Source of the DNA: CAIUPE01 sp046092445
GTDB taxonomy: Bacteria; Pseudomonadota; Alphaproteobacteria; Rhizobiales; Beijerinckiaceae
Direction of reading: 5' to 3'
Length of the DNA: 64,000 nucleotides
NCBI GenBank assembly: GCA_046092445.1
Contig: JBJTDR010000040.1
Span: 1 to 64,000, forward strand
Within the stretch, counting starts at the first letter, position 1; every line of letters starts with the position of its first letter. This document shows positions 26,249 to 35,121 of the stretch, one piece after another. A program made the translations under genes and the position numbers. The notes under the pieces were generated by a model. It ran no database searches, had not been told where the DNA came from, and saw nothing but the letters and a program-made list of their open reading frames with translations.

Positions 26249-27037
26249 TCAGGCCATCATCGCATCTGCCGTGGGCTCCTTGGCACCGGTCATGATCGCG
26301 ACCGCGTCAGACATTGACATTTTTTTCGGATCGACAACGGCATGGCGCCGACCGAGCCGGTGAATATGAATGCGGTCAGCAACCTCGAATACGTGCGGCA
26401 TGTTGTGCGAGATGAGAACGATTGGCACTCCCCGACTTTTTAACGTTTTCATGAGTTCCAGAACGCGGCGGCTTTCTTTCACGCCGAGCGCTGCCGTTGG
26501 TTCATCCATGATGATCACTTTGGAGCCGAAGGCCGCTGCGCGTGCGACAGCGACTCCCTGTCTTTGTCCGCCCGACAATGTCTCGACGGACTGCCCGATG
26601 TTCTGGATCGTCAGGAGACCGAGATCGGATAGTTTGGCACGCGCCGTCTTCTGCATGCCAGCTCTGTCGAGCATTCGAAAAAGTGAGCCCAGAACACCGT
26701 CTTTTCGCATTTCGCGGCCCATGAACAGATTGTCGACAATCGACAACGCGGGTGAAAGTGCGAGATTTTGGAACACGGTTTCGATGCCGGCATTGCGTGC
26801 GTCGAGTGGTGATTTGAAATGGACAACCTCGCCATCAAGTCGGATCTCGCCACTATCGGGGATAACAGCACCGACAATCGTTTTGATCAATGTCGACTTG
26901 CCGGCACCATTGTCACCGATGAGCCCCAGAATTTCGCCGGGGTAGAGATCAAAGTCTGCGCCATCCAGCGCAACAACACGACCATAGCGCTTGATCAAGC
27001 CACGTGCCTGTAAAATGGGGGCTGGATGCGTGGTCAT
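26249..27037 (-). CDS. frcA: Fructose-type sugar ABC transporter ATPase FrcA
   Basis: 262 residues: one ABC domain with Walker A GDNGAGKST, signature LSGGQRQ and Walker B VIIMDEP. Single-domain ATPases of this CUT2 type match FrcA, unlike the double-length RbsA/MglA. The start at 27037 is chosen because it overlaps the frcC stop by four bases (ATGA); upstream codons have no homology. It energises fructose/ribose/mannose-type uptake across the inner membrane. Confidence 0.9.
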   Translation of the reverse strand: MTTHPAPILQARGLIKRYGRVVALDGADFDLYPGEILGLIGDNGAGKSTLIKTIVGAVIPDSGEIRLDGEVVHFKSPLDARNAGIETVFQNLALSPALSIVDNLFMGREMRKDGVLGSLFRMLDRAGMQKTARAKLSDLGLLTIQNIGQSVETLSGGQRQGVAVARAAAFGSKVIIMDEPTAALGVKESRRVLELMKTLKSRGVPIVLISHNMPHVFEVADRIHIHRLGRRHAVVDPKKMSMSDAVAIMTGAKEPTADAMMA

Positions 27038-28092
27038 TGCGACACCTTTCTGATCCATTGATCGACCGCGACCGCACCGATGATAAGTACCCCGATCAGC
27101 AGATAGGTCCATTGCGGATCGGTTCCGTAAAGCCGCAATCCAAGGGCATAAACGCCGACGATCAATGCGCCGAAGATCATACCGAGGACAGATCCACGTC
27201 CACCGAAGAGCGAAATACCGCCGATCACGACCGCCGTGATCGACTCGATATTTGCATATTCACCGGCCGTCGGCGAAACGGAACCTATGCGTCCGATGAG
27301 GACCCAACCAGCAAAAGCGCAGATCAGCCCTGCGAGTGTGTAGACCTGAATCAACATTCGTCGAACAGGAACGCCCGCAAGCTCCGCCGCATCGGGGTCG
27401 TCCCCGACCGCATACAAGCGTCGGCCCCACGCCGTGTAATTCAAAATATACCAAAGGACGCCAACGAGGACCACCATCGACACGACGCCCGCCGTGATAA
27501 CGGCCCCGCCTATATTGACCTTTGCGCCAAAGAGTTGCAGCAGCGGCGCCTGAGTTTCAATGTCCTGCGTGCGGATGGTTTCATTTTCTGAGTAAATGAA
27601 TTTTGTCGCGTTATAGATTTGCCATGTTCCCAGCGTGACGATAAATGGCGGTAGCTTCACATGGGCAACGAGCCATCCGTTGATAAATCCGCAAAGGGCA
27701 CCGCAACCGAAGCCCGCAAGTATGGCGAAAGGAACCGGAATACCGTAGCGGAAAAAAAACTGGCCCATCACGACAGATGACAATACCATGATCGCGCCGA
27801 CGGAGAGATCTATGCCGGCTGTCAGAATGACGAGCGTTTGGGCGGCTCCGACAATTCCGATAATAGCCACCTGCTGAACAATCAGGGATAAGGCAAAGGC
27901 CGAAAAGAACTTTTGGCCGACGAGAACTGCAAATATGCAAATTGAAGCGATAAGAACAATCAGAGACACGGCGGCCTGATTCGAATGCAGCACGTGTTGA
28001 AATTTTTCGAGCACCGTGCGTTCACGTTGATCAAATGCCGCGACAGCCTGATCGCTCGACGTCGCCAAGATCTCCGAAACCCGATCAGACAT
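27034..28092 (-). CDS. frcC: Fructose-type sugar ABC transporter permease FrcC
   Basis: 352 residues of the CUT2 permease family (RbsC/FrcC): about ten hydrophobic segments, with the family core LTAGIDLSVGAIMVLSSV and ESITAVVIGGISLFGGRG. It forms the membrane channel with FrcA. The long hydrophilic N-terminus (about 45 residues) is typical for FrcC. It is separated from frcB by 117 bases containing a strong stem-loop. Confidence 0.91.
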   Translation of the reverse strand: MSDRVSEILATSSDQAVAAFDQRERTVLEKFQHVLHSNQAAVSLIVLIASICIFAVLVGQKFFSAFALSLIVQQVAIIGIVGAAQTLVILTAGIDLSVGAIMVLSSVVMGQFFFRYGIPVPFAILAGFGCGALCGFINGWLVAHVKLPPFIVTLGTWQIYNATKFIYSENETIRTQDIETQAPLLQLFGAKVNIGGAVITAGVVSMVVLVGVLWYILNYTAWGRRLYAVGDDPDAAELAGVPVRRMLIQVYTLAGLICAFAGWVLIGRIGSVSPTAGEYANIESITAVVIGGISLFGGRGSVLGMIFGALIVGVYALGLRLYGTDPQWTYLLIGVLIIGAVAVDQWIRKVSQ

Positions 28093-28152
28093 GCTCTGTT
28101 CTCCCCGTCATTTTTCGTTTTGAAATATGCTTCGCCATAAAGTTCAAGCGAG

Positions 28153-28177
28153 AGGGGCAGTCAGACAGACTGCCCCT
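28153..28177 (-). promoter_or_regulatory. Stem-loop between frcB and frcC
   Basis: A perfect 10-bp stem AGGGGCAGTC/GACTGCCCCT with a 5-base loop lies just after the frcB stop. On the coding (minus) strand no T-run follows, so it is more likely an mRNA-stabilising or attenuating hairpin that keeps binding-protein mRNA in excess over permease mRNA, as is known for binding-protein operons. Confidence 0.6.
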
Positions 28178-28209
28178 TTTAGTATCATGTTAGTTTGTCC
28201 GGCTCAGGA

Positions 28210-29235
28210 TCAGCCCCAGCACTTATCAAGGCCTTCCTTGACGCTGATCGATGGTACGCCGGCGACCGGATTATCCGTGATGAGCGCGACACCCGTATCA
28301 AAGAAATTCTTGCCTTCGGTATTCTTCGGCTTTTCTTTCTTGTCCGCCCAATTCTTGATGGCTTCGACGCCCATCGATGCCATGAGCAGGGGATATTGCT
28401 GCGACGTGCCGCCAATCTTGCCAGCCTGAACGTCCTTGACGCCAGGGCAGCCGCCGTCAACCGACATGATCAAGACGTCTTTTTCCTTGCCGACAGCCTT
28501 GAGCGCCTCATAGGCACCCGCAGCAGCCGGTTCGTTGATCGTATGGATGACGTTGATGCTCGGATCTTTCTGGAGAAGATTTTCCATGGCCTTGCGGCCG
28601 CCTTCAGGATTGCCGTTCGTGTAATCGTGGCCGACGATGCGCTTGTCATCCTCGTCACCGATCACATTCGGGTTCTTGATGTCGATCCCGAAGCCTTTCA
28701 TGAAGCCCTGATCGCGCAATACGTCGACCGTGACTTGCTTGGAATTGATATCGAGGAAGCCAATTCTGGCATCCTTGGCTTTATCGCCGAGCTTGGCTCT
28801 GGCATAGGAACCGATAAGGAACCCTGCCTGAAAGTTGTCCGTTGCAAAGGTTGAGTCCGCTGCCTCAATCGGATCGAGCGGCGTATCCAGAGCGATCACA
28901 AGGATGCCGGCATCGCGTGCCTTTTTAATGGTCGGAACAATCGCCTTTGTGTCAGACGGGGTGATCAGAATACCTTTCGCTCCGTCAGCCATGCAGGTTT
29001 CAACAGCAGCAACTTGGCCTTCATTGTCGCCGTCGTCCTTACCCGCATAAGTTTTGAGGTCAACGCCGAGTTCGGCAGCCTTTGCTTTTGCACCTTCGCG
29101 CATTTTGACGAAGAAAGGGTTGGTGTCCGTCTTTGTGATCAGGCATGCGCCGATGCCAGCCGCCTGAGCGGGCGCAGAAAACAGGGCGCCCATCGCAATT
29201 GCGCCCAAAAGTGATGTCATAAGGGTCTTGTTCAA
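28210..29235 (-). CDS. frcB: Fructose-type sugar-binding protein FrcB
   Basis: 341 residues: a signal peptide (MNKTLMTSLLGAIAMGALFS, cleavage near AQA-AG) followed by a periplasmic-binding type 1 (RbsB-like) domain with LITKTDTNPFFVKMREG, the second-lobe ligand residues near LDTPLDP and a C-terminal SVDGGCPGVKD. It delivers sugar to FrcCA. The start is TTG at 29235: GGGAGG lies five bases upstream and the longer reading lacks a signal peptide. Confidence 0.9.
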   Translation of the reverse strand: MNKTLMTSLLGAIAMGALFSAPAQAAGIGACLITKTDTNPFFVKMREGAKAKAAELGVDLKTYAGKDDGDNEGQVAAVETCMADGAKGILITPSDTKAIVPTIKKARDAGILVIALDTPLDPIEAADSTFATDNFQAGFLIGSYARAKLGDKAKDARIGFLDINSKQVTVDVLRDQGFMKGFGIDIKNPNVIGDEDDKRIVGHDYTNGNPEGGRKAMENLLQKDPSINVIHTINEPAAAGAYEALKAVGKEKDVLIMSVDGGCPGVKDVQAGKIGGTSQQYPLLMASMGVEAIKNWADKKEKPKNTEGKNFFDTGVALITDNPVAGVPSISVKEGLDKCWG

Positions 29236-29523
29236 GAAAACCTCCCAATTTGTTTTAAGACACAGGAATATCCTGCATTGTCCGGTGAGGCCGACGCCCC
29301 CCTCGATCGAAGTTAGCGGCATTTTTTTCTAAATCAATCGAATAATTCAAGTTTGACAGGGAAAGGTCAGCCGATTTCACCCGACAGAAAATTTTATCAA
29401 ATCTGGGTAATCTGCTTTTAAATTGGACATCATTCAGTCGTCAGAACCACCCTGACTATCGGATATATCGGTACGCTGATCGACGTTTCAGAAGATGATT
29501 ACTGCATTTGCAGACAAGGTGTC

Positions 29524-30381
29524 TCACCCGTCATTCTTGAAAATATCCTCAACTGTCTGGCGCATCACGCGCGCGTCAACGTCGACGCCGGTCCAGTATT
29601 TGATCCCGATCACGCCTTGATTGACGAGCATGCCCAGCCCGTCGATCACGCGGCAACCGCGTGCCTCGGAGTCGCGAATGAACAGGGTTCGCGGCGGATT
29701 CGGGATGATATCGGCAACCACCATTGACGGCTTGATCGATGTCATATCGAGGTCAAGTCGTGCATCAATGTCAGGATATAGTCCAATCGACGTCGCATTC
29801 ACCACAATTCCGGTATCGGAAGGCACAGTGACGTTACGATTCCAGACGACAAGTTCCGCCGTTGCCGGTGTTTTTGAATTGATCAGGTCAACGAGCACCT
29901 TCCCCCTCACAGGGTTGCGGTTGACAACAGTGAGATGAGTGAACCCGGCAAGAGCCATTTCGACTGCACAAGCGCGCGCTGCGCCGCCCGCGCCGAATAT
30001 CAGGGCCTTTTTGCCTTTCGGGTCGATCACCTCTCTCAGAGATTGCAAAAATCCTTTACCGTCCGTGTTTTCGCCGATGAATTTCCCGTCGCGCCGCACC
30101 GCGCAATTGACGGCACCGATGACCTCGGCAGAAGCGCCAAGGCCATCTAGATGCTTGATCACGGCAACTTTATGTGGCAAGGAACAATTGAATCCCGCCC
30201 ATCCCATTGCATGCGCGCCTTTCACGGCGTCGCCGAGGTCTTCGGGCAGAACCTCGCAATTGATGTAGCGCCAGTCCAGTCCGTGATGTTTATATGCTGC
30301 CTCGACCATTGCAACGGTCGGATTTTCGGCTGCGGGCGACGCAAACGAGCCTGTCAATTGGCTCAGAAAATTTTTCGCCAT
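29524..30381 (-). CDS. Shikimate dehydrogenase family protein (AroE paralogue)
   Basis: 285 residues. The substrate domain has TGSFASPAAENPTVAMVEA (in place of the usual SxS binding pair), catalytic lysine in CSLPHKVAV and aspartate in ENTDGKGF. The Rossmann domain has FGAGGAARACA and NRNP. It reduces 3-dehydroshikimate or a related compound with NAD(P)H; the altered N-terminal motif and genomic position next to frc suggest a paralogue of the quinate/shikimate type and not the biosynthetic AroE. GGAGG upstream of ATG 30381 supports the start. Confidence 0.8.
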   Translation of the reverse strand: MAKNFLSQLTGSFASPAAENPTVAMVEAAYKHHGLDWRYINCEVLPEDLGDAVKGAHAMGWAGFNCSLPHKVAVIKHLDGLGASAEVIGAVNCAVRRDGKFIGENTDGKGFLQSLREVIDPKGKKALIFGAGGAARACAVEMALAGFTHLTVVNRNPVRGKVLVDLINSKTPATAELVVWNRNVTVPSDTGIVVNATSIGLYPDIDARLDLDMTSIKPSMVVADIIPNPPRTLFIRDSEARGCRVIDGLGMLVNQGVIGIKYWTGVDVDARVMRQTVEDIFKNDG

Positions 30382-30657
30382 CGCACAACCTCCGAGTCAA
30401 CGTTCCTGTATGACTTCAAAGAGATCATGACTTCCGCATTGTCGCAATCGAAAAGGGCGGAATAGCTCCGTGAATATGATGTCAGGGCAGTTCAGCCGTC
30501 AGGTCATGTGCTTTGTGCGACTGTCATCGGGGCGAAAGACTGCAAGGAGGCCGATTGCCGGTAGAACGGCGCACCGCTTCACCCGGGGGGAGCGCGGTGT
30601 ATTATTTGTCGCCAGTGTCAGATGCCGCTCCTGCTGAGTATCGGGCGAGACTGTGAC
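30382..30657. other. Gap between aroE paralogue and mlaB
   Basis: 276 bases with no gene I can support. It should contain the promoter of the aroE paralogue and the end of the mla transcript. A hairpin CACCGC...GCGGTG at about 30572-30599 lacks a T-run on the minus strand, so it is not a clear mla terminator. Confidence 0.35.
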
Positions 30658-30954
30658 TTAGCAGCGCTCGGCAAGCAATGCACCGACATCATAAATCCCT
30701 GCAATGTCAAAGATTGATTGAGGGAGAGACTCAAGATGCACGCGCGAACCTTTGGCTTCAGTCTGACGAATGAGTGTTGTGAGGAGTGCGACCGCGCTCG
30801 AATCGACATCTGTAACGCCTGATAAATCAATCCGGATGTCCGTGGTCGTCAAAGGGATGGCGAGGCCATGATAGCACTTGCCCACCGAATTCATGGTCAG
30901 CGGTCCGGATAGAGCAAGGCGGACCGGATCGGAATGTGACTCACTACCGCTCAT
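30658..30954 (-). CDS. mlaB: MlaB, STAS-domain component of the MlaFEDB transporter
   Basis: 98 residues: a single STAS domain (VRLALSGPLTMNSVG, IRIDLSGVTDVDSSAVALL). In E. coli MlaB binds and activates the ATPase MlaF on the cytoplasmic side. The conserved DVDSSAVALL is the MlaB signature carrying the Ser/Thr needed for activity. It starts within the mlaC stop (ATGA) and is the last gene of the mla operon. Confidence 0.9.
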   Translation of the reverse strand: MSGSESHSDPVRLALSGPLTMNSVGKCYHGLAIPLTTTDIRIDLSGVTDVDSSAVALLTTLIRQTEAKGSRVHLESLPQSIFDIAGIYDVGALLAERC

Positions 30955-31550
30955 TTTGCATTCTTCGCCTTTAACTGCTCGATCAAACCGGTAACGCCCG
31001 AAGTTCCGATGATGGTTGTAAATTCGTCGCGATACGCGGAAATCAGGCTGACACCCTCGACCGTCACATCGTAAAATTTCCAGTCTTTCCCAACCTTGCC
31101 GAGGCTGTAATCAATGGCAACAGGCTGTGGACGGCCGATCATCTCGGTTTTGACTGTCACGTCCACGTCGGGTGTGTTGACCCGCGATGCTTTCACTCTG
31201 ACATCAAGGTCCTTCAGATTGGCAATTGCACTTGCGTAGGTGCGGATCAAAAGTTTGCTGAATTGCCCGATCAATTCCTGTTTCTGGTCCGACGAAGCTT
31301 TGCTCCAGTTTCTGCCTGCCGCCGCACGTGTAATCCGCTCGAAATCAAAAAACGGGCCGAGATTTTGTTCTGCAACCGCAGATAGTTGTGGCGCATTTCC
31401 GGTCTGCAATGCCGGATCGTTTCTCACGATCATTGTCATCTCGGTGGCGATTTTTTTGACAAGCTCCTCCGTTTCACGCGTCTGCGCCTGTGACGGCCCA
31501 GGCGCAAAAAACAGAGAGCTCAACGCAAGAAAAAAAAGAAATGGTTTCAT
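30951..31550 (-). CDS. mlaC: MlaC, periplasmic phospholipid shuttle
   Basis: 199 residues: a signal peptide (MKPFLFFLALSSLFFA, cleavage after SQA) and the Ttg2D/MlaC fold with FERITRAAAGRNWSKAS, VDYSL-like VAIDYSLGKVGKDWKFYDVTVEGVS. MlaC carries phospholipids between MlaA at the outer membrane and MlaFEDB at the inner membrane. It follows mlaA after 56 bases and overlaps mlaB by four. Confidence 0.92.
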   Translation of the reverse strand: MKPFLFFLALSSLFFAPGPSQAQTRETEELVKKIATEMTMIVRNDPALQTGNAPQLSAVAEQNLGPFFDFERITRAAAGRNWSKASSDQKQELIGQFSKLLIRTYASAIANLKDLDVRVKASRVNTPDVDVTVKTEMIGRPQPVAIDYSLGKVGKDWKFYDVTVEGVSLISAYRDEFTTIIGTSGVTGLIEQLKAKNAK

Positions 31551-31606
31551 GATCTCACATATCGTGCCGAGAGGATTTTCAGCGAGGCGTTCATAATTAA
31601 ATCGGA

Positions 31607-32320
31607 TCAGTTCTTGCTACTACCCGCTGCAACGAGAGCGGCTCGGCGCTGCATATAAAGACTGCGGGTGAAGGCATATTTATCGAAGCTCGAGGCAGAT
31701 ATCAGCTTCTCGTTTGCTGCGGCAGATGCCCGATTGTCAATAAGTTCAAGTGCCATCAAACTACTGGACAGGCCCGCGTCCAAATAGGTTCTTGGGTCCG
31801 ATGCAGTCCGGAACGCGCGACCCACAGTTTCCCGCAGATTGGAAGGCCCCAAGAGTGGAACAACGAGGTAAGGGCCGGGTGCTGCACCCCAAACACCGAG
31901 TGTCTGGCCGAAATCACCGTATACTTTCTGGAGACCCATCTTTGTGCCGACATCAAAAATACCGCCCAAGCCAATTGTCGTATTGACGGCAACACGTTGG
32001 AAATCGACGGCGGCCTGAGTGCCATTGCCCTGTAATGCATGGTTCAAACCGGCATAGACATCATCGAGGTTACTGAAAACGTTTGATACGCCATTTCGAA
32101 CCGGCGACGGGACGATGGCGTTCCAGACATTTACCGTCGGAGTGACGATCAAAATGTCCACCACCTCGTTCAAACCGAAAAAAACACGATTCACGCCTTC
32201 GAGCGGATCAGAAATTGGAGCCGACCCTGCATCAGCGGGCGCACTCGATGCAAGAACAGGCGAGGAGACGAGCGCAAATGCGATGATCGTAGCTCGGACG
32301 AATGTTTGAAAACGCATCAT
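31607..32320 (-). CDS. mlaA: MlaA (VacJ) outer-membrane lipoprotein-like protein
   Basis: 237 residues: a signal peptide (about 1-25), then the VacJ core DPLEGVNRVFFGLNEVVD, AVDFQRVAVNTTIGLGG and PGPYLVVPLLGPSNLRET. MlaA removes misplaced phospholipids from the outer leaflet. No lipobox cysteine is visible after the signal (the sequence there is SSPVLASSAPAD), so it is probably a soluble or porin-bound form and not lipidated. In E. coli mlaA is elsewhere; here it overlaps mlaD by four bases inside the operon. Confidence 0.92.
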   Translation of the reverse strand: MMRFQTFVRATIIAFALVSSPVLASSAPADAGSAPISDPLEGVNRVFFGLNEVVDILIVTPTVNVWNAIVPSPVRNGVSNVFSNLDDVYAGLNHALQGNGTQAAVDFQRVAVNTTIGLGGIFDVGTKMGLQKVYGDFGQTLGVWGAAPGPYLVVPLLGPSNLRETVGRAFRTASDPRTYLDAGLSSSLMALELIDNRASAAANEKLISASSFDKYAFTRSLYMQRRAALVAAGSSKN

Positions 32321-32793
32321 TTTACGATACCCGGGCCTTCTGCCGCTTTGTTGAACAAGAACTGACCAATCAATTTTTCCAATATTACGGCAGACTGGGT
32401 TTTCATGACCCTTTCGCCATTCTTCAGAAATTCTGCTTCGCCTCCAGACTCCAGACCTATATACTGTTCACCGAGTAATCCTGATGTAAGAACGGAAGCA
32501 ATCGTGTCTTTCGTAAAACGATATTCCGGCTCGATCCGCAGATCAATAACGGCTTCATACGTCTCCGGGTCCAATTGGATTGTTTCGATACGGCCAACGA
32601 CGACGCCAGCACTTTTGACGGGTGCCCGGACTTTAAGGCCGCCAATATTGTCGAACCGTGTTTCGAGGCGATACCCTTCAGACATCGAAAAATTTATTAG
32701 ATTTCCGACCTTAAGTGCAAGGAAAACAAGCGCGAGAACGCCGATTGCGACAAAAAAGCCGACAGCCAGATCAATTTTCGACCGTTTGATCAC
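32317..32793 (-). CDS. mlaD: MlaD, MCE-domain substrate-binding component
   Basis: 158 residues: an N-terminal TM helix (about 8-28) and one MCE domain (about 38-118: YRLETRFDNIGGLKVRAPVKSAGVVVGRI, LTSGLLGEQYIGLESGG). MlaD forms the hexameric ring that receives lipid from MlaC. Length and single MCE domain match E. coli MlaD, without a long tail. Overlaps of four bases on both sides couple it to mlaE and mlaA. Confidence 0.92.
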   Translation of the reverse strand: MIKRSKIDLAVGFFVAIGVLALVFLALKVGNLINFSMSEGYRLETRFDNIGGLKVRAPVKSAGVVVGRIETIQLDPETYEAVIDLRIEPEYRFTKDTIASVLTSGLLGEQYIGLESGGEAEFLKNGERVMKTQSAVILEKLIGQFLFNKAAEGPGIVK

Positions 32794-33587
32794 ATCAACC
32801 CCCGAAACATCAGAACCGTCAAAATAAAATCAAGTATCAGAACCGCCAGCGAGGCCGTGACAACGGTGCGGGTTGTGGCACTTGATACACCCTCCGCCGT
32901 TGGTACGGCATGATAGCCTTCAAACACAGAGACAAGTCCAACGGCAACCGCAAAGACGACGCTTTTCAGGATTCCGTTCAGAATATCGAGCCTGAAATCA
33001 ACATTTGCCTGCATTTGTGACCAGAAAGCGCCGTCGTCAATGCCGATCAGTTTGACTCCGATCAGATAGCTGCCGAAAACGCCTGCCGCGGAAAAAATAG
33101 CGGACAAAAGTGGCAGCGAAATGATCGCCGCGAGAAAACGCGGCGCTACGACGCGGGCAATCGGGTTGATGGCCATCATGTCCATCGCATCGAGCTGTTC
33201 GGTTGCCCGCATCAGGCCGATTTCCGCCGTGACGGCAGAACTGGCGCGGCCGGCAAATAGCAGGGCAGACACAACGGGGCCAAGCTCCCGAACGAGCGAC
33301 AATGAAACAATGACGCCGAGGGAGTCGGCTGAGCCATAGCGTTGCAGCACCTCATAGCCCTGTACGGCAAGAACCATTCCGACAAACAGGCCGGAAACAG
33401 TGATGATCGAGATGGAGCGGACGCCAGAGAAATAGACCTCGCGGATCACCAAAGGCGTCCTTCGGAGAGCGGGCCAAAGCACCATGATGACGGTCAGCGA
33501 AAAACGCGCAGCCAGACCCAATCTCTCGAGACGGCGTGTAACGGTTGCGCCGAGTGCGGTTAACCCGTCGAGCAAGGCACCGATCAT
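32790..33587 (-). CDS. mlaE: MlaE, permease of the phospholipid ABC transporter
   Basis: 265 residues with an amphipathic N-terminus and about five TM helices of the MlaE/TTGT family (FVGMVLAVQGYEVLQRYGS, LVRELGPVVSALLFAGR, ARVVAPRFLAAIISLPLL). It forms the membrane core of MlaFEDB. It overlaps mlaF and mlaD by four bases each, so the complex is made in coupled fashion. Confidence 0.93.
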   Translation of the reverse strand: MIGALLDGLTALGATVTRRLERLGLAARFSLTVIMVLWPALRRTPLVIREVYFSGVRSISIITVSGLFVGMVLAVQGYEVLQRYGSADSLGVIVSLSLVRELGPVVSALLFAGRASSAVTAEIGLMRATEQLDAMDMMAINPIARVVAPRFLAAIISLPLLSAIFSAAGVFGSYLIGVKLIGIDDGAFWSQMQANVDFRLDILNGILKSVVFAVAVGLVSVFEGYHAVPTAEGVSSATTRTVVTASLAVLILDFILTVLMFRGLM

Positions 33588-34393
33588 CGCGCAAACAGCT
33601 CCTCGGCATAGGGTCGCGCGGGATAATGGAACGGGACGGGACCATCGGGCAGTCCATCGGCAAATTGGCGGACGAACGGATCAGTCGAGGATTGCACCGC
33701 TTCTGGCGACAAGTTGCAATGAATATGGCCGGAGGCAAGCATGACGATGCGATCTGCGATCCGGAGCGCTTCCGTCAGATCATGTGTTACAATCAAGGAC
33801 GTCATACCCATTGAGGAATTAAGCCGCCTGATCAAACGCCCTACAATGCCTACTGAGATCGGATCAAGTCCGGTGAAAGGTTCATCATAAAGCATTAGCA
33901 TAGGGTCGAGTGTGATCGAGCGTGCAAGCGCGACACGCCGCGCCATGCCGCCGGACAATTCCGAGGGCATCAATGGATGTGTACCTCTCAGGCCAACCGC
34001 CTCCAGTTTCATGAGCACGAGATCCCGGATGACCGGTTCGGGGAGGTCAGTATGCTCGCGATAGGGAAATGCGACATTGTCAAAAACGCTGAGATCGGTG
34101 AACAAAGCGCCGAACTGGAAGAGCATGCCGATCCTGCGGCGAAGCGCGTAGAGGTCCGCACGCGCGAGCGCCGGGACATTTTGGCCCGCCACACGGATTT
34201 CGCCCGAAACCGGCTGGATCCGACCACCAAGAAGGCCAAGAAGTGTGGTTTTTCCGCTGCCGGATCCGCCCATCAGCGCGACAATCTCGCCCTTGCGTAC
34301 AGTGAGCGAGAGACCGTCAATAATCCGACGCTCGCCATAGCCGAAGCGGACATCCTGCATCTCAATCAAAGACTTCGCCTCCGGGACGGACAT
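33584..34393 (-). CDS. mlaF: MlaF, ATPase of the phospholipid ABC transporter
   Basis: About 269 residues. Walker A GGSGSGKTT, signature LSGGMARRVALAR (with the MlaF-type SGGMARR) and Walker B LMLYDEPFTGLDP are intact. It drives lipid transport between the membranes. The ATG at 34393 is preferred to an in-frame TTG at 34408, with GGAAGA upstream. It is first in the mlaFEDACB operon. Confidence 0.93.
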   Translation of the reverse strand: MSVPEAKSLIEMQDVRFGYGERRIIDGLSLTVRKGEIVALMGGSGSGKTTLLGLLGGRIQPVSGEIRVAGQNVPALARADLYALRRRIGMLFQFGALFTDLSVFDNVAFPYREHTDLPEPVIRDLVLMKLEAVGLRGTHPLMPSELSGGMARRVALARSITLDPMLMLYDEPFTGLDPISVGIVGRLIRRLNSSMGMTSLIVTHDLTEALRIADRIVMLASGHIHCNLSPEAVQSSTDPFVRQFADGLPDGPVPFHYPARPYAEELFAR

Positions 34394-34756
34394 GTTGACG
34401 TCTTCCAAGCGTCACGATGACAGGATGAAAAGCGCGGATAACTATATCGGACCGACTAAATCATGAATGCATCGCACATAATTTTGTTCGTAGCATGATT
34501 TGCTGTCGATGGTCAGCAAGTTTCCGTACGCCCAACGTGATTGCACTTTGCATATTCGGACTGCGGCTTTCTTTTTTGGCAGATTCTGGCAGGTTCGCAC
34601 ACCGATTGCCGCCGCGACCAGCAAGCGGAACAGGAAAATCCATATTTCCGTTCACCGAAGTTCGCGACTCAGACTGTCGATGCGCCCTGGTCCTGCAGGA
34701 CGGATCGTCATATCGGTGAGAGAGGCGGTCATTCAGAGTTCATCACCGGAGATGGC
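34394..34756. other. Gap between mlaF and the SDHAF4 gene
   Basis: About 360 bases in which I see no supported gene or known RNA; the open frames are short and have no family features. It must carry the mla promoter: a TATAGT hexamer on the minus strand at 34441-34446 lies about 50 bases before mlaF, but its -35 partner is poor. A perfect 12-base palindrome GTCCTG/CAGGAC sits at 34690-34701. Confidence 0.4.
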
Positions 34757-34990
34757 CTAGAAGTCGCTCGCAAGGCCATTGTTTTCCCAATCGCCATATC
34801 GGACGGGATCGGGTCCGGCGCGACCGTTGATTTCTCTCTGGTTCATTGATTGATCCGGGGGGAGAACCCGCTTTGCCCGCCGTTCCGCTGCTTCCGCCAA
34901 TGCGCGGGTAGCAGTCTCGCCCAATGGGCGACTGGAATCAGTATAGTGCGCTGGACCGCGTCGGTCCGGATCATCAGCAGTGTGTGACAT
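34757..34990 (-). CDS. SDHAF4 / DUF1674 succinate dehydrogenase assembly factor
   Basis: 77 residues, recognised by the conserved C-terminal motif REINGRAGPDPVRYGDWEN ending in SDF. The mitochondrial counterpart, SDHAF4, binds flavinated SdhA and promotes complex II assembly; a like role is expected here. The N-terminal half is polar and disordered. The start is ATG 34990 (or TTG at 35008). It is divergent from rsmB, an order common in Hyphomicrobiales. Confidence 0.85.
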   Translation of the reverse strand: MSHTADDPDRRGPAHYTDSSRPLGETATRALAEAAERRAKRVLPPDQSMNQREINGRAGPDPVRYGDWENNGLASDF

Positions 34991-35121
34991 TGAAACTGGA
35001 TGCTCCAATAGTTTCAGTATTTCATTTTGGACGGCAGGTTTTGTTTGGTCAAGCGGAGGAATTGTTTATTGTGCCTTGCAAACGCCTAGACAAGAGGGGA
35101 CATTTCAGGAAAGCCCAGTCG

